From Carnobacterium iners (GTDB lineage: Bacteria > Bacillota > Bacilli > Lactobacillales > Carnobacteriaceae), in the NCBI RefSeq assembly GCF_900177385.1, contig NZ_FXBJ01000002.1, positions 248,001 to 312,000 of the forward strand: a DNA stretch of 64,000 bases, written 5' to 3'. A model generated the notes under the pieces. The model ran no database searches and was not told where the DNA came from. It worked only from the letters and a program-made list of their open reading frames with translations. This document shows positions 36,440 to 45,437 of this stretch, in pieces. Numbering within the stretch: the stretch's first letter is position 1; every line of letters starts with the position of its first letter. The position numbers and the translations under genes are program-made.

Positions 36440-37486
36440 TTGAAAAACAAAAAATACACACAGTTAAATACCCGTCGCTCTTCTAGAAAAAAGAAATCTA
36501 AAATTATTTTATGGTTATTAGTACCACTAATGGTCATCATCTTAGTCGCAACTGTTTATTTCGCTAAGTTATATGCAACAGCTCAAAAAGCCGTTGACTT
36601 GTCTTACCATACTCTTGAACGAGAAAAGAAAATTGAAATTAATCCCTTAAATGAAACAACCTCTATTTTACTAATGGGAATTGACGATAATAAAAGTCGA
36701 GATATAGGCAGTGCTCGAGCAGATTCTTTAATTTATCTGACTATTGATCCAAACGAACATACTGTTAACATGGTTAGTATTCCTCGTGATACTTATACAA
36801 CTATTATTTATGAAGAACAACTGTATGAAAAGGATAAAATTAATTCTGCTTATTCCAAAGGGGAAGAACAAGCTACGATAGAATCTGTGGAGAATCTTCT
36901 AAATGTTCCTATCCATTATTATGTAACCTTTAACTTTGATGCTTTCCTAGAAATTATTGATGCGTTAGGTGGCATAGAAGTAGATGTTCCCATTACATTC
37001 TCTGAACAAAATGCAGAAGGAATGATGGATCAAATCTATCTTGAAAAAGGTTTGCAAACCCTTAACGGTGAAGAAGCTTTAGCTTTAGCTAGGACCAGAA
37101 AAATTGACAATGATGTCAAGCGCGGAGAAAGGCAACAATTGCTCATCCAGGCGATTACTAAAAAAGCTTTAAAAGTTGGGTCAATCGCAAAATATTCTGA
37201 CGCGATTACAGCTGTTGGTGAAAATATGCGGACCGATATTCGCTTCAAAGATATGTTAGGTATTGCTCAAACAGGACTTGATGGAAAATATGAATTTGAA
37301 AGTTACGTTTTTGATTGGACTGATTTCGAGTTAAATGGTGCTAGCATGGTCGAAGTTTATCCAGATAGTTTAGATTTTATTAGTCACCGATTAAGAGTGT
37401 CATTAGGACTAGACGCTACTGATGAACGTGATGAACCAGACTATACTTTCCAAACAAATAGCTTATCTAATTATTACAGCAACTAA
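36440..37486 (+). CDS. LytR-CpsA-Psr (LCP) family cell-wall glycopolymer ligase
   Basis: A 348-residue membrane-anchored enzyme. A basic N-terminus precedes one transmembrane helix (about residues 20-42); the extracellular LCP domain has ILLMGIDDNKSRDIGSARADSLIYLTID, MVSIPRDTY, KINSAYSKG, and LARTRKIDNDVKRGERQQ with the arginines that bind the lipid pyrophosphate. LCP enzymes attach wall teichoic acid or capsule to peptidoglycan. The TTG at 36440 is preferred because AGGAG lies at the right distance; an upstream in-frame ATG (36389) overlaps the promoter region. A candidate -10 TATGAT is at 36380-36385. The ISLre2 insertion ends 93 bp upstream, so expression may be altered. Confidence 0.92.
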   Translation: MKNKKYTQLNTRRSSRKKKSKIILWLLVPLMVIILVATVYFAKLYATAQKAVDLSYHTLEREKKIEINPLNETTSILLMGIDDNKSRDIGSARADSLIYLTIDPNEHTVNMVSIPRDTYTTIIYEEQLYEKDKINSAYSKGEEQATIESVENLLNVPIHYYVTFNFDAFLEIIDALGGIEVDVPITFSEQNAEGMMDQIYLEKGLQTLNGEEALALARTRKIDNDVKRGERQQLLIQAITKKALKVGSIAKYSDAITAVGENMRTDIRFKDMLGIAQTGLDGKYEFESYVFDWTDFELNGASMVEVYPDSLDFISHRLRVSLGLDATDERDEPDYTFQTNSLSNYYSN

Positions 37487-37487
37487 T

Positions 37488-37536
37488 AAAAAACACCAAA
37501 TGCTCTTTTTTTAAAAGAGCATTTGGTGTTTTTTTA
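37488..37536. terminator. Bidirectional terminator between lcp and tagO
   Basis: Perfect hairpin with arms AACACCAAATGCTCTTTT and complement, with A and T runs on both sides. It serves the convergent LCP gene (plus) and tagO (minus). Confidence 0.9.
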
Positions 37537-38622
37537 TTCTTTTTTATTTAGATTTTTTGCAAACTTTCTTATCCTGTTTAAAAAGGGTTTACTATCCTTA
37601 CCGACTAATCCAATCGATTCAACAAATAATTCCAAACCAAAAAGTGAGCCGATCGTTAAGAAAACTGATCCCCACAAGGTAGAGACTGGATACATTAGCG
37701 CAATAACTGAAAAAATCGCTGCTAAACAATAAATAGCTAGAACTGTTTGACGATGAGTTAGGCCTAAAGCCATCATTTGATGGTGTAAATGCATTTTATC
37801 AGCACTTGATATGGGCTTTTTGTTTAGGTAGCGCCTAATCATAGCATAGACTGTGTCTGTGATCGGAATACCCAAAATGACAACCGGAATAATCAATGTA
37901 ATCAACGTTGCATTCTTAAGGCCTTGCAAAGACATGACAGCAATCATAAATCCTAAAAATAGTGCACCTGTATCTCCTAAAAAGATTCGAGCTGGAAAAA
38001 AATTATAAGGTAAAAACCCTGCTAAAGCAGCAACTAGAACAAAAATCATAATCGATACTACAGCATTTTCAACGGTTAAGAAAAAATAACCAATAATTCC
38101 CATCGTTGTCAAAGCAATCATAGATACACCAGTTGCTAGTCCATCTAATCCATCGATTAGATTCACTGCATTTGTAATTGCTAAAATCCAAATTACAGTA
38201 ACGGGTAAACTAAAAACACCAATTGTCCATATGCCTATAAAAGGGAGCGTAATACTATCTAATCTGATATCCGCCACAAAATAAATAATCAAGGCTGCTA
38301 AAGTTATCCCAACCATTTTCATTTTTGGAGTCAATTCTATTAAGTCGTCAATCACACCCGTCAATAATACAACTGTAGCTCCTAAAAAAATAGGCATAAC
38401 TTGCCAAAAAGGAATTGGCAATAGAAAGAAAAGAGAAAAAAAGAAAGAAATATAAATAGCTAATCCACCTAAAGTTGGAACCTCTTTTAGATTTACTCTT
38501 CTTTCACCAGGTTCATCAACTGCTCTGATTTTCAAGGCAAATTTTCTGACCAAAGGAGTCAGTATTAAAGAAAAAATGGCGGTTGCTATACAAGTAAGAA
38601 TAACGATAAACATATCATACAT
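37534..38622 (-). CDS. tagO: Undecaprenyl-phosphate N-acetylglucosaminyl-1-phosphate transferase
   Basis: A 362-residue polytopic enzyme of the MraY/WecA family that starts wall teichoic acid synthesis by moving GlcNAc-1-P to undecaprenyl phosphate. Eleven or so membrane helices. Diagnostic loops: DDLIELTPKMKM, NLIDGLDGLATG, FPARIFLGDTGALFLGF and the HLHHQMMALG motif that distinguishes WecA/TagO from MraY. It lies between two LCP genes, which would attach the finished polymer to the wall. B. subtilis also has tagO close to the degV-yvyE region. Confidence 0.95.
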   Translation of the reverse strand: MYDMFIVILTCIATAIFSLILTPLVRKFALKIRAVDEPGERRVNLKEVPTLGGLAIYISFFFSLFFLLPIPFWQVMPIFLGATVVLLTGVIDDLIELTPKMKMVGITLAALIIYFVADIRLDSITLPFIGIWTIGVFSLPVTVIWILAITNAVNLIDGLDGLATGVSMIALTTMGIIGYFFLTVENAVVSIMIFVLVAALAGFLPYNFFPARIFLGDTGALFLGFMIAVMSLQGLKNATLITLIIPVVILGIPITDTVYAMIRRYLNKKPISSADKMHLHHQMMALGLTHRQTVLAIYCLAAIFSVIALMYPVSTLWGSVFLTIGSLFGLELFVESIGLVGKDSKPFLNRIRKFAKNLNKKE

Positions 38623-38659
38623 AAAATAAAAACCTACCTCTAATTCCTATTTAAGTTTA

Positions 38660-38688
38660 ATTATACAAAGTTAAACGTGGTAATACAA
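38660..38688 (-). promoter_or_regulatory. tagO promoter
   Basis: On the minus strand TTGTAT (38683-38688), 17 bp, TATAAT (38660-38665). It abuts the divergent promoter of the second LCP gene. Confidence 0.55.
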
Positions 38689-38717
38689 TTGCATTATAAC
38701 AGGTAATCCACTACACT
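38689..38717 (+). promoter_or_regulatory. Promoter of second LCP gene
   Basis: TTGCAT (38689-38694), 17 bp, TACACT (38712-38717), 34 bp before the start codon. It lies back to back with the tagO promoter, the two -35 boxes touching at 38688/38689. Confidence 0.5.
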
Positions 38718-38750
38718 AATAGAAAACCTTATAGATATAGGAGATAATTT

Positions 38751-39779
38751 ATGCCATTAAATCATTTAAACGAGCAAATAAAGACGAAAAAACGAAAAAA
38801 AACAATCATCCTCCTCTTAGTTATGTTCATCTTAGCAGGCTTTGTCTATGTAACGTATCTTTTACTTTCAGCGAATAGTTTTTTAAATACTATTCAAGGA
38901 ACTAAACTACCTGAAACTACTTTGAATGTTGATGAAAAAATTGTACTGACGAATAAGGACCCTTTCTCCGTCTTACTTCTAGGTGTTGATAAACGACCAG
39001 GGGATGTGGGACGTTCTGATTCTATCATGGTTGCTACAATTAATCCAGAAACTAATGATGTCCGATTGCTTTCCATTCCTCGTGATACCCGCGTTACTTT
39101 ACCAAGTGGAAAGATTGATAAAATTAATGCCAGTTATGCGTATGGCGGTATTCCACTAACCGTTGAAACAGTTGAAAATCTTTTACAAATCCCAATCCAT
39201 TATTATGCTCAAATCAATATGCAAGGTCTTGTTGTGTTAGTTGATGCTTTGGAAGGCATTACCGTCAACTCTCCTTTAGAGTTTGACGTTCAAGATATTA
39301 ACGATGTTGAAGGAAACATTCATATTGACAAAGGTATCCAAGAACTAAATGGCAATCAAGCTCTAGGCTATGCACGAATGAGATATGAAGACCCGCAAGG
39401 CGATTGGGGAAGACAAAAGCGCCAACGCGAAGTCGTTAATGAAATTATAGATGAAACGATTTCACTCAAAAGTTTAACCAACTTCAGTACTATTTTTAGA
39501 GCAGTCGGACCAAATGTTGAAACAAACTTTAGTAGCCGCGACTTATGGGCTATTGCAACCAATTACGCTAATGCTGCTGACCACGTTGAAACCTTGCAAC
39601 TAGAAGGCCAAGAAGCCTACGAGTACTTCCCTTCCTATGGGCAAGATGTCTTTGTCTGGCAAACGGATGACGTTAAACTTGCTGAGTTGCAGCAAGAACT
39701 TCAAACACATTTAAGTTTAGAGCAAGATACTCAAACGGATTCAACTGATTTAGATTCTAGTTCGGATAATCTTCGTTAG
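38751..39779 (+). CDS. Second LytR-CpsA-Psr (LCP) family ligase
   Basis: A 342-residue LCP protein: N-terminal helix at about residues 18-38, then FSVLLLGVDKRPGDVGRSDSIMV, LLSIPRDTRVTLPSGKIDKINASYAYGG, and GYARMRYEDPQGDWGRQKRQREV with the lipid-phosphate-binding arginines. C-terminal residues 325-342 are a low-complexity Ser/Asp/Thr tail. Divergent from tagO, sharing its promoter region. It is only moderately similar to the LCP at 36440, so the two are paralogues of older origin, perhaps serving different polymers. Confidence 0.93.
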   Translation: MPLNHLNEQIKTKKRKKTIILLLVMFILAGFVYVTYLLLSANSFLNTIQGTKLPETTLNVDEKIVLTNKDPFSVLLLGVDKRPGDVGRSDSIMVATINPETNDVRLLSIPRDTRVTLPSGKIDKINASYAYGGIPLTVETVENLLQIPIHYYAQINMQGLVVLVDALEGITVNSPLEFDVQDINDVEGNIHIDKGIQELNGNQALGYARMRYEDPQGDWGRQKRQREVVNEIIDETISLKSLTNFSTIFRAVGPNVETNFSSRDLWAIATNYANAADHVETLQLEGQEAYEYFPSYGQDVFVWQTDDVKLAELQQELQTHLSLEQDTQTDSTDLDSSSDNLR

Positions 39780-39798
39780 CGGTCTTTCCTTTAGCGGC

Positions 39799-39835
39799 AA
39801 AAAGCCAGTCAACAGATCTGTTGATTGGCTTTTTT
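39799..39835. terminator. Bidirectional terminator between LCP and nagR
   Basis: Hairpin arms AAAAAGCCAGTCAACAG and its near-perfect complement, with one mismatch, followed by T runs on both strands. Serves the converging LCP and nagR transcripts. Confidence 0.85.
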
Positions 39836-39848
39836 GTCATTTCATTTA

Positions 39849-40562
39849 TTACTGATTTTTTTCAAGATAGAATTCAAAGCGTTCACCTGAATATTGTGTT
39901 CTAACGTATTCAAATGGCTTACCTTCTGTTGTGTAACTAATTTGTTTTAATCTTAAAATAGCATCGCCACGTTTAATCGCTAAATAATCAGCAATCTTTT
40001 CCGATGCAGGCATAGCTGAAATCGTTTGTTCTGCTTTCCCTACATGTAGTCCTATTTCATTTTCTAAGGCTTTATAAAGTGAACGAGTAATCTCTATTTT
40101 AGTTAAATGTCCGATGATGTCGTATGGAATCGTCGCTACTTCAAAGCAGATGGGAACCCCATCTGCGTAACGAATTCGTTCCATACGTAAAACCAGCGTT
40201 TCTTCAGGTAAATTTAATTTTTCAGCTTCACTTAAACTAGCCGGCTTCACGTGGTATGAAATCGTCTTACTTGTTGGCGTTTTGCCTTGCGACAACATGA
40301 TATCTGTAAAACTAGCAACTCCAGCCATTGATTCTTGAACTTTTTTACTAGATACATAGGTACCAGAACCTACTTTTCGTTCTAAAATCCCTTCATCTAC
40401 TAATGTTTGAACAGCCTGTCTTAGTGTCATTCGACTAACATTGAATTTAAGGGCAAGATCTCTTTCAGAGGGAATCCGATCGCCAATTTCCCAGACACCT
40501 TCTTCAATATCCTTGCGTAATTGATTGTGAATTTGAATGTAGATTGGTGTTTCCTTTCCCAT
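39849..40562 (-). CDS. nagR: GntR/HutC-family regulator of amino-sugar use
   Basis: A 237-residue repressor: winged helix domain (residues 5-75, IYIQIHNQLRKDIEEGVW, PSERDLALKFNVSRMTLRQAVQTL) and a C-terminal UTRA ligand domain (about 90-235) that binds glucosamine- or N-acetylglucosamine-6-phosphate in NagR/YvoA proteins. I place the start at 40562, which has AGGAGG upstream; a longer frame reaches 40604 but overlaps nagB. It follows nagB, and a palindrome TGGTCTATACCA before nagA is its likely operator. Confidence 0.9.
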   Translation of the reverse strand: MGKETPIYIQIHNQLRKDIEEGVWEIGDRIPSERDLALKFNVSRMTLRQAVQTLVDEGILERKVGSGTYVSSKKVQESMAGVASFTDIMLSQGKTPTSKTISYHVKPASLSEAEKLNLPEETLVLRMERIRYADGVPICFEVATIPYDIIGHLTKIEITRSLYKALENEIGLHVGKAEQTISAMPASEKIADYLAIKRGDAILRLKQISYTTEGKPFEYVRTQYSGERFEFYLEKNQ

Positions 40563-40578
40563 TGTTTCCCTCCTATCG

Positions 40579-41277
40579 TTAAAGTAATTTAGCTGCTGCT
40601 TCATCCAAAATGACTACTACATTTGGGTGCTTTTGTAATGCACTTGCAGGTACGTCAGTCGTCATAGGACCATTAAGTGTATTCTTAATGGCTTCTGCTT
40701 TTTCTTCACCAAATGCCATTAAGATAATCTTTTTAGCAGATAAAATACTTTTTATTCCCATTGAATAAGCAAAACGTGGTACTTCTTCTGCTGTTTCAAA
40801 ATTACGTTTATTTGATTCGATTGTTGATTCAGTTAAGGCTACCTTACGCGTTGTTGAATCAAACGGTGTTCCTGGTTCATTAAAACCAATATGACCATTT
40901 GTTCCAATTCCTAATATTTGGATATCAATAGGATGCTCTTCAATAATCTTATCGTAACGAGCTGGTTCAGTTGCTTCGTTTGCTAAGCCATCAGGAACAA
41001 ATGTCTCTTTAAACGGTTTTTTTGCAAAAAGTTGTTCGTGCATAAAATAATGGTAGCTTTGGTTATTGTCTGCAGATAAGCCAAAGTACTCATCTAAATT
41101 AATAGCAGTCATAGCTGTAAAATCTAAGTCGCTTTCAGTCATTTCATTATATAAAGCTATTGGTGTGCTTCCAGTTGCTAATCCTAAAACTTTAGCATCT
41201 TGTTGCATGCCTTCTTTAATTAATTCAAATGCTTTCTTGCCGCCTTCAATAGGACTTTTCACAATGATTGTTTCCAC
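40579..41277 (-). CDS. nagB: Glucosamine-6-phosphate deaminase
   Basis: Converts glucosamine-6-phosphate to fructose-6-phosphate and ammonia. The protein is 232 residues from the GTG at 41277 (METIIVKSPIEGGKKAF), which fits AAAGGTGG at 6 bp better than the GTG at 41289. Motifs: LGLATGSTPIALYNEM, NLDEYFGLSADNNQSYHYFM with the catalytic Asp, GIGTNGHIGFNEPG, and the FGEEKAEAIKNTLNGPMTTDVPAS segment. Short monomer-type NagB, as in Firmicutes. Second gene of nagA-nagB-nagR. Confidence 0.94.
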   Translation of the reverse strand: METIIVKSPIEGGKKAFELIKEGMQQDAKVLGLATGSTPIALYNEMTESDLDFTAMTAINLDEYFGLSADNNQSYHYFMHEQLFAKKPFKETFVPDGLANEATEPARYDKIIEEHPIDIQILGIGTNGHIGFNEPGTPFDSTTRKVALTESTIESNKRNFETAEEVPRFAYSMGIKSILSAKKIILMAFGEEKAEAIKNTLNGPMTTDVPASALQKHPNVVVILDEAAAKLL

Positions 41278-41299
41278 ACATTTAACCACCTTTTGCTTA

Positions 41300-42430
41300 T
41301 TATTTAATTATTTCACCAAAACTAATTGTTCCCTCAAGATCTAACTCTTGACTGAAAAGAACCATATCTGCATCTTTTCCTATTTCAAGTGTACCTTTTT
41401 TTGTTAAGCCAAATTCTTTTGCTTGGTTAACAGAACTCATCTTAACCGCATCTGCAATTCCACAATCCGTAAAGGCCATCATATTTTTAAATGCATCTTG
41501 GAACTCTAGGACACTTCCAGCTAATGTACCATCTACTAGTCGAGCTTGTTTGTCTTTAACAAGCACTTTTTGACCGCCTAGTTCGCTTTCGCCATCAGGC
41601 ATGCCCTTGGCACGCATTGAATCTGTAATCAACTCAATATGATCTGCTCCAAGAATTTGGTAAGCAATATTAACCATATCTGGTGCAATGTGGTACCCGT
41701 CAACTATCATCTCTGAGTACAATTTTGCTAAAAAGGCATGACCCGTAACACCTGGTTCACGGTGATGTAAGCCCCTTTGAGCATTATATAAATGAGTAAT
41801 GTGTGAAGCTTTAGAATCCATTAATTGTGCACGAGTCGCATTACTGTGACCAACAGATAAGACAATATTATTATCGATACAGTATTTTTCAAAGGCCGTT
41901 GCATCACTTGTTTCAGGTGCATACGTGACTAAACGAATTCTGCCACCACTCAAGTCATTCCATTTGCGCATCATTTCTACGTCTGGAATTTCAATGTACT
42001 CTTCTGGTTGAGCTCCTTTAAAGACGACCGATACAAAAGGTCCTTCAAGATGAATCCCCTGAATAACAGGATTTACTTCAGCAGCTTTCTTGATCGCTAC
42101 CATTGCCTGTTCAATGTTCTCATAGGATTGAGTCATCGTTGTTGCAAAATAAGAGGTAATCCCTTCTTTTTGCATTTTATGAACCATTTGATTGATTTCT
42201 TCTGCATTGCCATCCATACTATCCCAACTGTAGCCACCATGACTGTGCACATCAATGAAACCAGGAACAATTATTTTGCCTGAGACGTCGACGATGGTAT
42301 CTTCTTCTTTTTCTTCAAAGTCTTTCGTTTCACCAATGGCTAAAATCGTTCTACCATAGCGGATGAACCCAGATTCAATTTCTTCTTTACCAGTATAAAT
42401 TGTTGCATTTATCAATACAGTTGTTTTCAT
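41300..42430 (-). CDS. nagA: N-acetylglucosamine-6-phosphate deacetylase
   Basis: A 376-residue amidohydrolase that removes acetate from GlcNAc-6-P, giving the NagB substrate. Metal and substrate motifs: GFIDVHSHGGYSWD (near residue 57), IHLEGPFVS, VLSVGHSNATRAQL, HITHLYNAQRGLHHREPG, and ITDSMRAKGMPDGE with the catalytic Asp. First gene of nagA-nagB-nagR. A strong promoter with an embedded NagR operator lies upstream. Confidence 0.95.
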   Translation of the reverse strand: MKTTVLINATIYTGKEEIESGFIRYGRTILAIGETKDFEEKEEDTIVDVSGKIIVPGFIDVHSHGGYSWDSMDGNAEEINQMVHKMQKEGITSYFATTMTQSYENIEQAMVAIKKAAEVNPVIQGIHLEGPFVSVVFKGAQPEEYIEIPDVEMMRKWNDLSGGRIRLVTYAPETSDATAFEKYCIDNNIVLSVGHSNATRAQLMDSKASHITHLYNAQRGLHHREPGVTGHAFLAKLYSEMIVDGYHIAPDMVNIAYQILGADHIELITDSMRAKGMPDGESELGGQKVLVKDKQARLVDGTLAGSVLEFQDAFKNMMAFTDCGIADAVKMSSVNQAKEFGLTKKGTLEIGKDADMVLFSQELDLEGTISFGEIIK

Positions 42431-42461
42431 TCTATTCTCTCCTTTATTCTATTCTCTTACT

Positions 42462-42489
42462 ATTATAAATGGTCTATACCATATGTCAA
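42462..42489 (-). promoter_or_regulatory. nagA promoter with NagR operator in the spacer
   Basis: On the minus strand a consensus TTGACA (42484-42489), a 16-bp spacer and a consensus TATAAT (42462-42467). Inside the spacer lies the palindrome ATGGTATAGACCAT (42469-42482), close to the NagR/DasR-type operator with TGGTATAGACCA core. Repressor bound here would block RNA polymerase directly. The -35 overlaps the stop codon region of the LtaS-like gene. Confidence 0.82.
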
Positions 42490-44405
42490 TACTCTTTACT
42501 TACTTGAAAAAAATCAGCCTTTTTACTTTGCTTATTGCCAATAGTAATGTCGTATTGGAGCAGATCATACTCTTTGAGAAGATCGTTTGTTTCTTGAGAT
42601 AATTCTTCCCTGTTCAACTTAGCTTCTTGTTTTCCCGCTTCAAGATATGTCCCTTTTTCAAATGCAGGTAAACTAGCTTCAAGCGTCATTAGGAAAGCAT
42701 AATAAGGCGAGACCGGACTGTCAGCTAGCGCTAAGACATGATTCATAAAGTAGATTGGACTAATCGTTCCTATCGATTCTTGTTTTTCTTTTTCAGTAGA
42801 AAAAATCAGTAACGGTGTTTGGTGCATCGTTACTCTTCCATTGGCCTCTACCACTTCTTCACCATAAAACCCTGGTAAATGATCGCCCCAAAAAACAACA
42901 ATTGTTTCCTCTTTTTGTTTGATTAATGCTGTTAGAAAATAATCGAGTGACTCATCACTGTAGGTTAATCCTTGGAAATAATGAGCTGCTTCACTATCAT
43001 CAGCTGTTCCCTTAGCAGTAAACGTTGTTTCTGGATAAAAATTTGCATAAGGCATATGATTTTGCATCGAAACTAAATGAACAAAATCGGTTTCTTTTGT
43101 CGCTTTTATTTGTTTTACTATTTCTTGATACGCCGCATCGTCAGAGATATAAGGATTATTTGCTACTGTTTTATTATAAGTCATTGTCTCTTCGTCTAGG
43201 AACCGATCAAAGCCTAACTCTTCATATACCTGTTTGCGCTTATACATTGACGTATTGTACGGATGGATAGCCGTAGTAGAATAACCCGCTTCTTTAAAAT
43301 AAGAAACAGCTGAAGGGAAATCATTCATCAAAGAAGGAATTTGTGTGTACGGCGTACTTAAATTCGGGGCAAAAGGCTCCATAGATAAACCAGTCAAAGC
43401 TTCAAATTCAATATTAGCTGTTCCACCGCCATAGCCTTCTGATAAAACTTCTCCGCTTTTGTGTCTTTCCATTCGTTCTCGAAGGATTGGCATCGGGTCT
43501 CTAGAGACCTCTACCCCTTTTAATTTTGTCGGATCTGAAAAACTTTCACTCATCACATAGATGACGTTCGTATCTTTTAATGGATTGTTTCGTGTCCTAT
43601 TTATTTCTGTTGCTTTTTTTGTATACTTCTTTAGCAATTGGTCAACTTTTTCTGTGGTATAACTTTCTGGTTTTTCCATTGGCTTAACATTTAAGTTGTA
43701 TAAAAATCCTCCGACAAACCCATTATTGTAATAATTCATTTTTTGACTATAAGGAATCCAGTAAGCATGATTATCATAAGCCGCTTTAACTATATTTCCT
43801 GGGTGATTAAACGAATAGATATAAACTAAAGACAAACTAGACAAAACAAATAACCCTATTCGTAGTCCTTTCATTTGTTTTTGACGGATTTTCCGCTTTT
43901 TTTCTTTGCGGTTTCTTTTGATAAACCAAAATACTCCCAAAGAAAGAACTAAAAAAATAGTAAAAATAACGACAGACAGTCTACCGTTCATCATTTTTAG
44001 TATAGACGGCAAGCTTGTAATCATGGATAAATCAGAAGGATACATTGGTTCTTCACGAAACAGCATCTTTTGTTGCGTTATAATTCCCAATATCATTGAA
44101 AGGATAATTAATAGAAACCCTGCAATAAGCCGATTTCCAATTAAAGAACTGAACCAGATATAAAGAATCATCAAGACTCCCGTTCCTAAGAGAAACAACG
44201 ACGTGTGCCACTCCACCATAAATAACCAAGCTACTTCTAGGTTAAATTGATTTTGAAAAACCTGCAATAAAAAGTTAGCCACAACTGCTACTAAGAATCC
44301 ACTGACGATTGTTTGACTTAATTCTTTGACTATTTGTTTGAAAGGATTAGAATGCAAAGAAGAACGCCTTGTCTGATTCAACTGCCAGCGAGAATCTTTT
44401 TTCAT
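42486..44405 (-). CDS. LtaS-like sulfatase-fold lipoteichoic acid synthase/phosphoglycerol transferase
   Basis: A 639-residue membrane enzyme. N-terminal five helices (about residues 30-200), then an extracellular sulfatase-fold domain (about 270-600). MSESFSD (Glu287, metal), GYGGGTANIEFEALTG (Thr329 the likely nucleophile), HPYNTSMYKR, and VFWGDHLPG (metal Asp/His) are visible. Related enzymes polymerise glycerol phosphate from phosphatidylglycerol. This branch has GGGTANIEF instead of the GKTSD-type motif of classical LtaS, so it may modify a different acceptor. It follows a GT2 gene by 39 bp, suggesting a joint role in decorating teichoic acid. Confidence 0.85.
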   Translation of the reverse strand: MKKDSRWQLNQTRRSSLHSNPFKQIVKELSQTIVSGFLVAVVANFLLQVFQNQFNLEVAWLFMVEWHTSLFLLGTGVLMILYIWFSSLIGNRLIAGFLLIILSMILGIITQQKMLFREEPMYPSDLSMITSLPSILKMMNGRLSVVIFTIFLVLSLGVFWFIKRNRKEKKRKIRQKQMKGLRIGLFVLSSLSLVYIYSFNHPGNIVKAAYDNHAYWIPYSQKMNYYNNGFVGGFLYNLNVKPMEKPESYTTEKVDQLLKKYTKKATEINRTRNNPLKDTNVIYVMSESFSDPTKLKGVEVSRDPMPILRERMERHKSGEVLSEGYGGGTANIEFEALTGLSMEPFAPNLSTPYTQIPSLMNDFPSAVSYFKEAGYSTTAIHPYNTSMYKRKQVYEELGFDRFLDEETMTYNKTVANNPYISDDAAYQEIVKQIKATKETDFVHLVSMQNHMPYANFYPETTFTAKGTADDSEAAHYFQGLTYSDESLDYFLTALIKQKEETIVVFWGDHLPGFYGEEVVEANGRVTMHQTPLLIFSTEKEKQESIGTISPIYFMNHVLALADSPVSPYYAFLMTLEASLPAFEKGTYLEAGKQEAKLNREELSQETNDLLKEYDLLQYDITIGNKQSKKADFFQVSKEY

Positions 44406-44444
44406 TTTTTCTAACCTCCTCTTTTTTAGAACTATCCGGTTGCA

Positions 44445-45401
44445 TTAATTATTTTCTTCATTCGTTTGATTGGTTTCTTTCAAAATATACAGTGGTCGTT
44501 TTTTCGTTTCTAAATAGGTTTTACCTAAATACTTACCTACTATTCCCAAACAAAACAACTGAAGACCTCCGATAGCTAAAAATATCGTCACGAGTGATGG
44601 CCATCCTGCTGTCGGGTCACCAAAAATCAATGATCGTATAACAATAAAAATTAGAAACAATATCGAAATAAAAAAAGAAAAGATACCAATAAAAGAAGCA
44701 AACATTAACGGTAAATCAGAAAAGTTAATCACTGCATCTAATGAATAATTAACTAACCCCCAAAAAGACCAAGATGTTTCTCCTGCTACGCGCTCTTTAT
44801 TTTTATAAGGTAGATAATAGGTCTCAAAACCGACCCAACTGAAGATGCCTTTTGAAAATCGATTAACTTCACTAACGGAGAGAACCGCTTCAACCATTCT
44901 CCTCGTCATTAAACGATAATCTCTTGCGCCATCTACAAATTCAGTCTCTGATATTCGATTCATCCATTTATAAAATTGTTTTGCAAAAAAAGAACGCAGA
45001 AGTGGCTCACCATTTCGTGTAGTCCGTTTTGTCCCAATACAATCATAGGCCTTTGTCCTTAATAAAGATAACATCTCAGGCAATAATTCAGGGGGATCTT
45101 GTAAATCTGCATCCATTACTGCAACGTAATCGCCTGTTGCGTGTTGCAATCCAGCATAAAATGCTGCTTCTTTGCCAAAATTTCTAGAAAATGATAAATA
45201 GCGTACTCGTTTTTCATCTTTTTTAGCTAATTCTTTTATCACTGCTAATGTCTGGTCTTTAGAGCCATCATCAATAAAAATGTATTCGATGTCTGCTTGC
45301 TCAAGCTTTTTCCGAATGCTCTCTAATTCTTCATAAAAAAAGGGTAAGACCGCTTCTTCGTTAAAACAAGGAACAACTATTGAAATCCGTTCTATCATCA
45401 C
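44445..45401 (-). CDS. GT2 glycosyltransferase, GtrB/CsbB-like
   Basis: A 318-residue membrane-bound family 2 glycosyltransferase. The catalytic domain (1-220) has VVPCFNEEAVLPFFYEE, FIDDGSKDQT and the DADLQDPPELLPEM metal-binding motif; two C-terminal helices (about 230-255 and 265-290) match GtrB/CsbB enzymes that load a single sugar onto undecaprenyl phosphate. With the LtaS-like gene next to it, transfer of sugar to teichoic acid outside the membrane is plausible. A GtrA-type flippase or YfhO-type transferase, the usual third component, is not in the window. Confidence 0.88.
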   Translation of the reverse strand: MMIERISIVVPCFNEEAVLPFFYEELESIRKKLEQADIEYIFIDDGSKDQTLAVIKELAKKDEKRVRYLSFSRNFGKEAAFYAGLQHATGDYVAVMDADLQDPPELLPEMLSLLRTKAYDCIGTKRTTRNGEPLLRSFFAKQFYKWMNRISETEFVDGARDYRLMTRRMVEAVLSVSEVNRFSKGIFSWVGFETYYLPYKNKERVAGETSWSFWGLVNYSLDAVINFSDLPLMFASFIGIFSFFISILFLIFIVIRSLIFGDPTAGWPSLVTIFLAIGGLQLFCLGIVGKYLGKTYLETKKRPLYILKETNQTNEENN

Positions 45402-45437
45402 GACGTTCCCCCTATCTATCCGAAAAAAAGATAGTGT

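Noticed and set aside
38894-39076. Minus-strand open frame within the second LCP gene
   Set aside because: Shadow of the conserved LCP domain without ribosome site.
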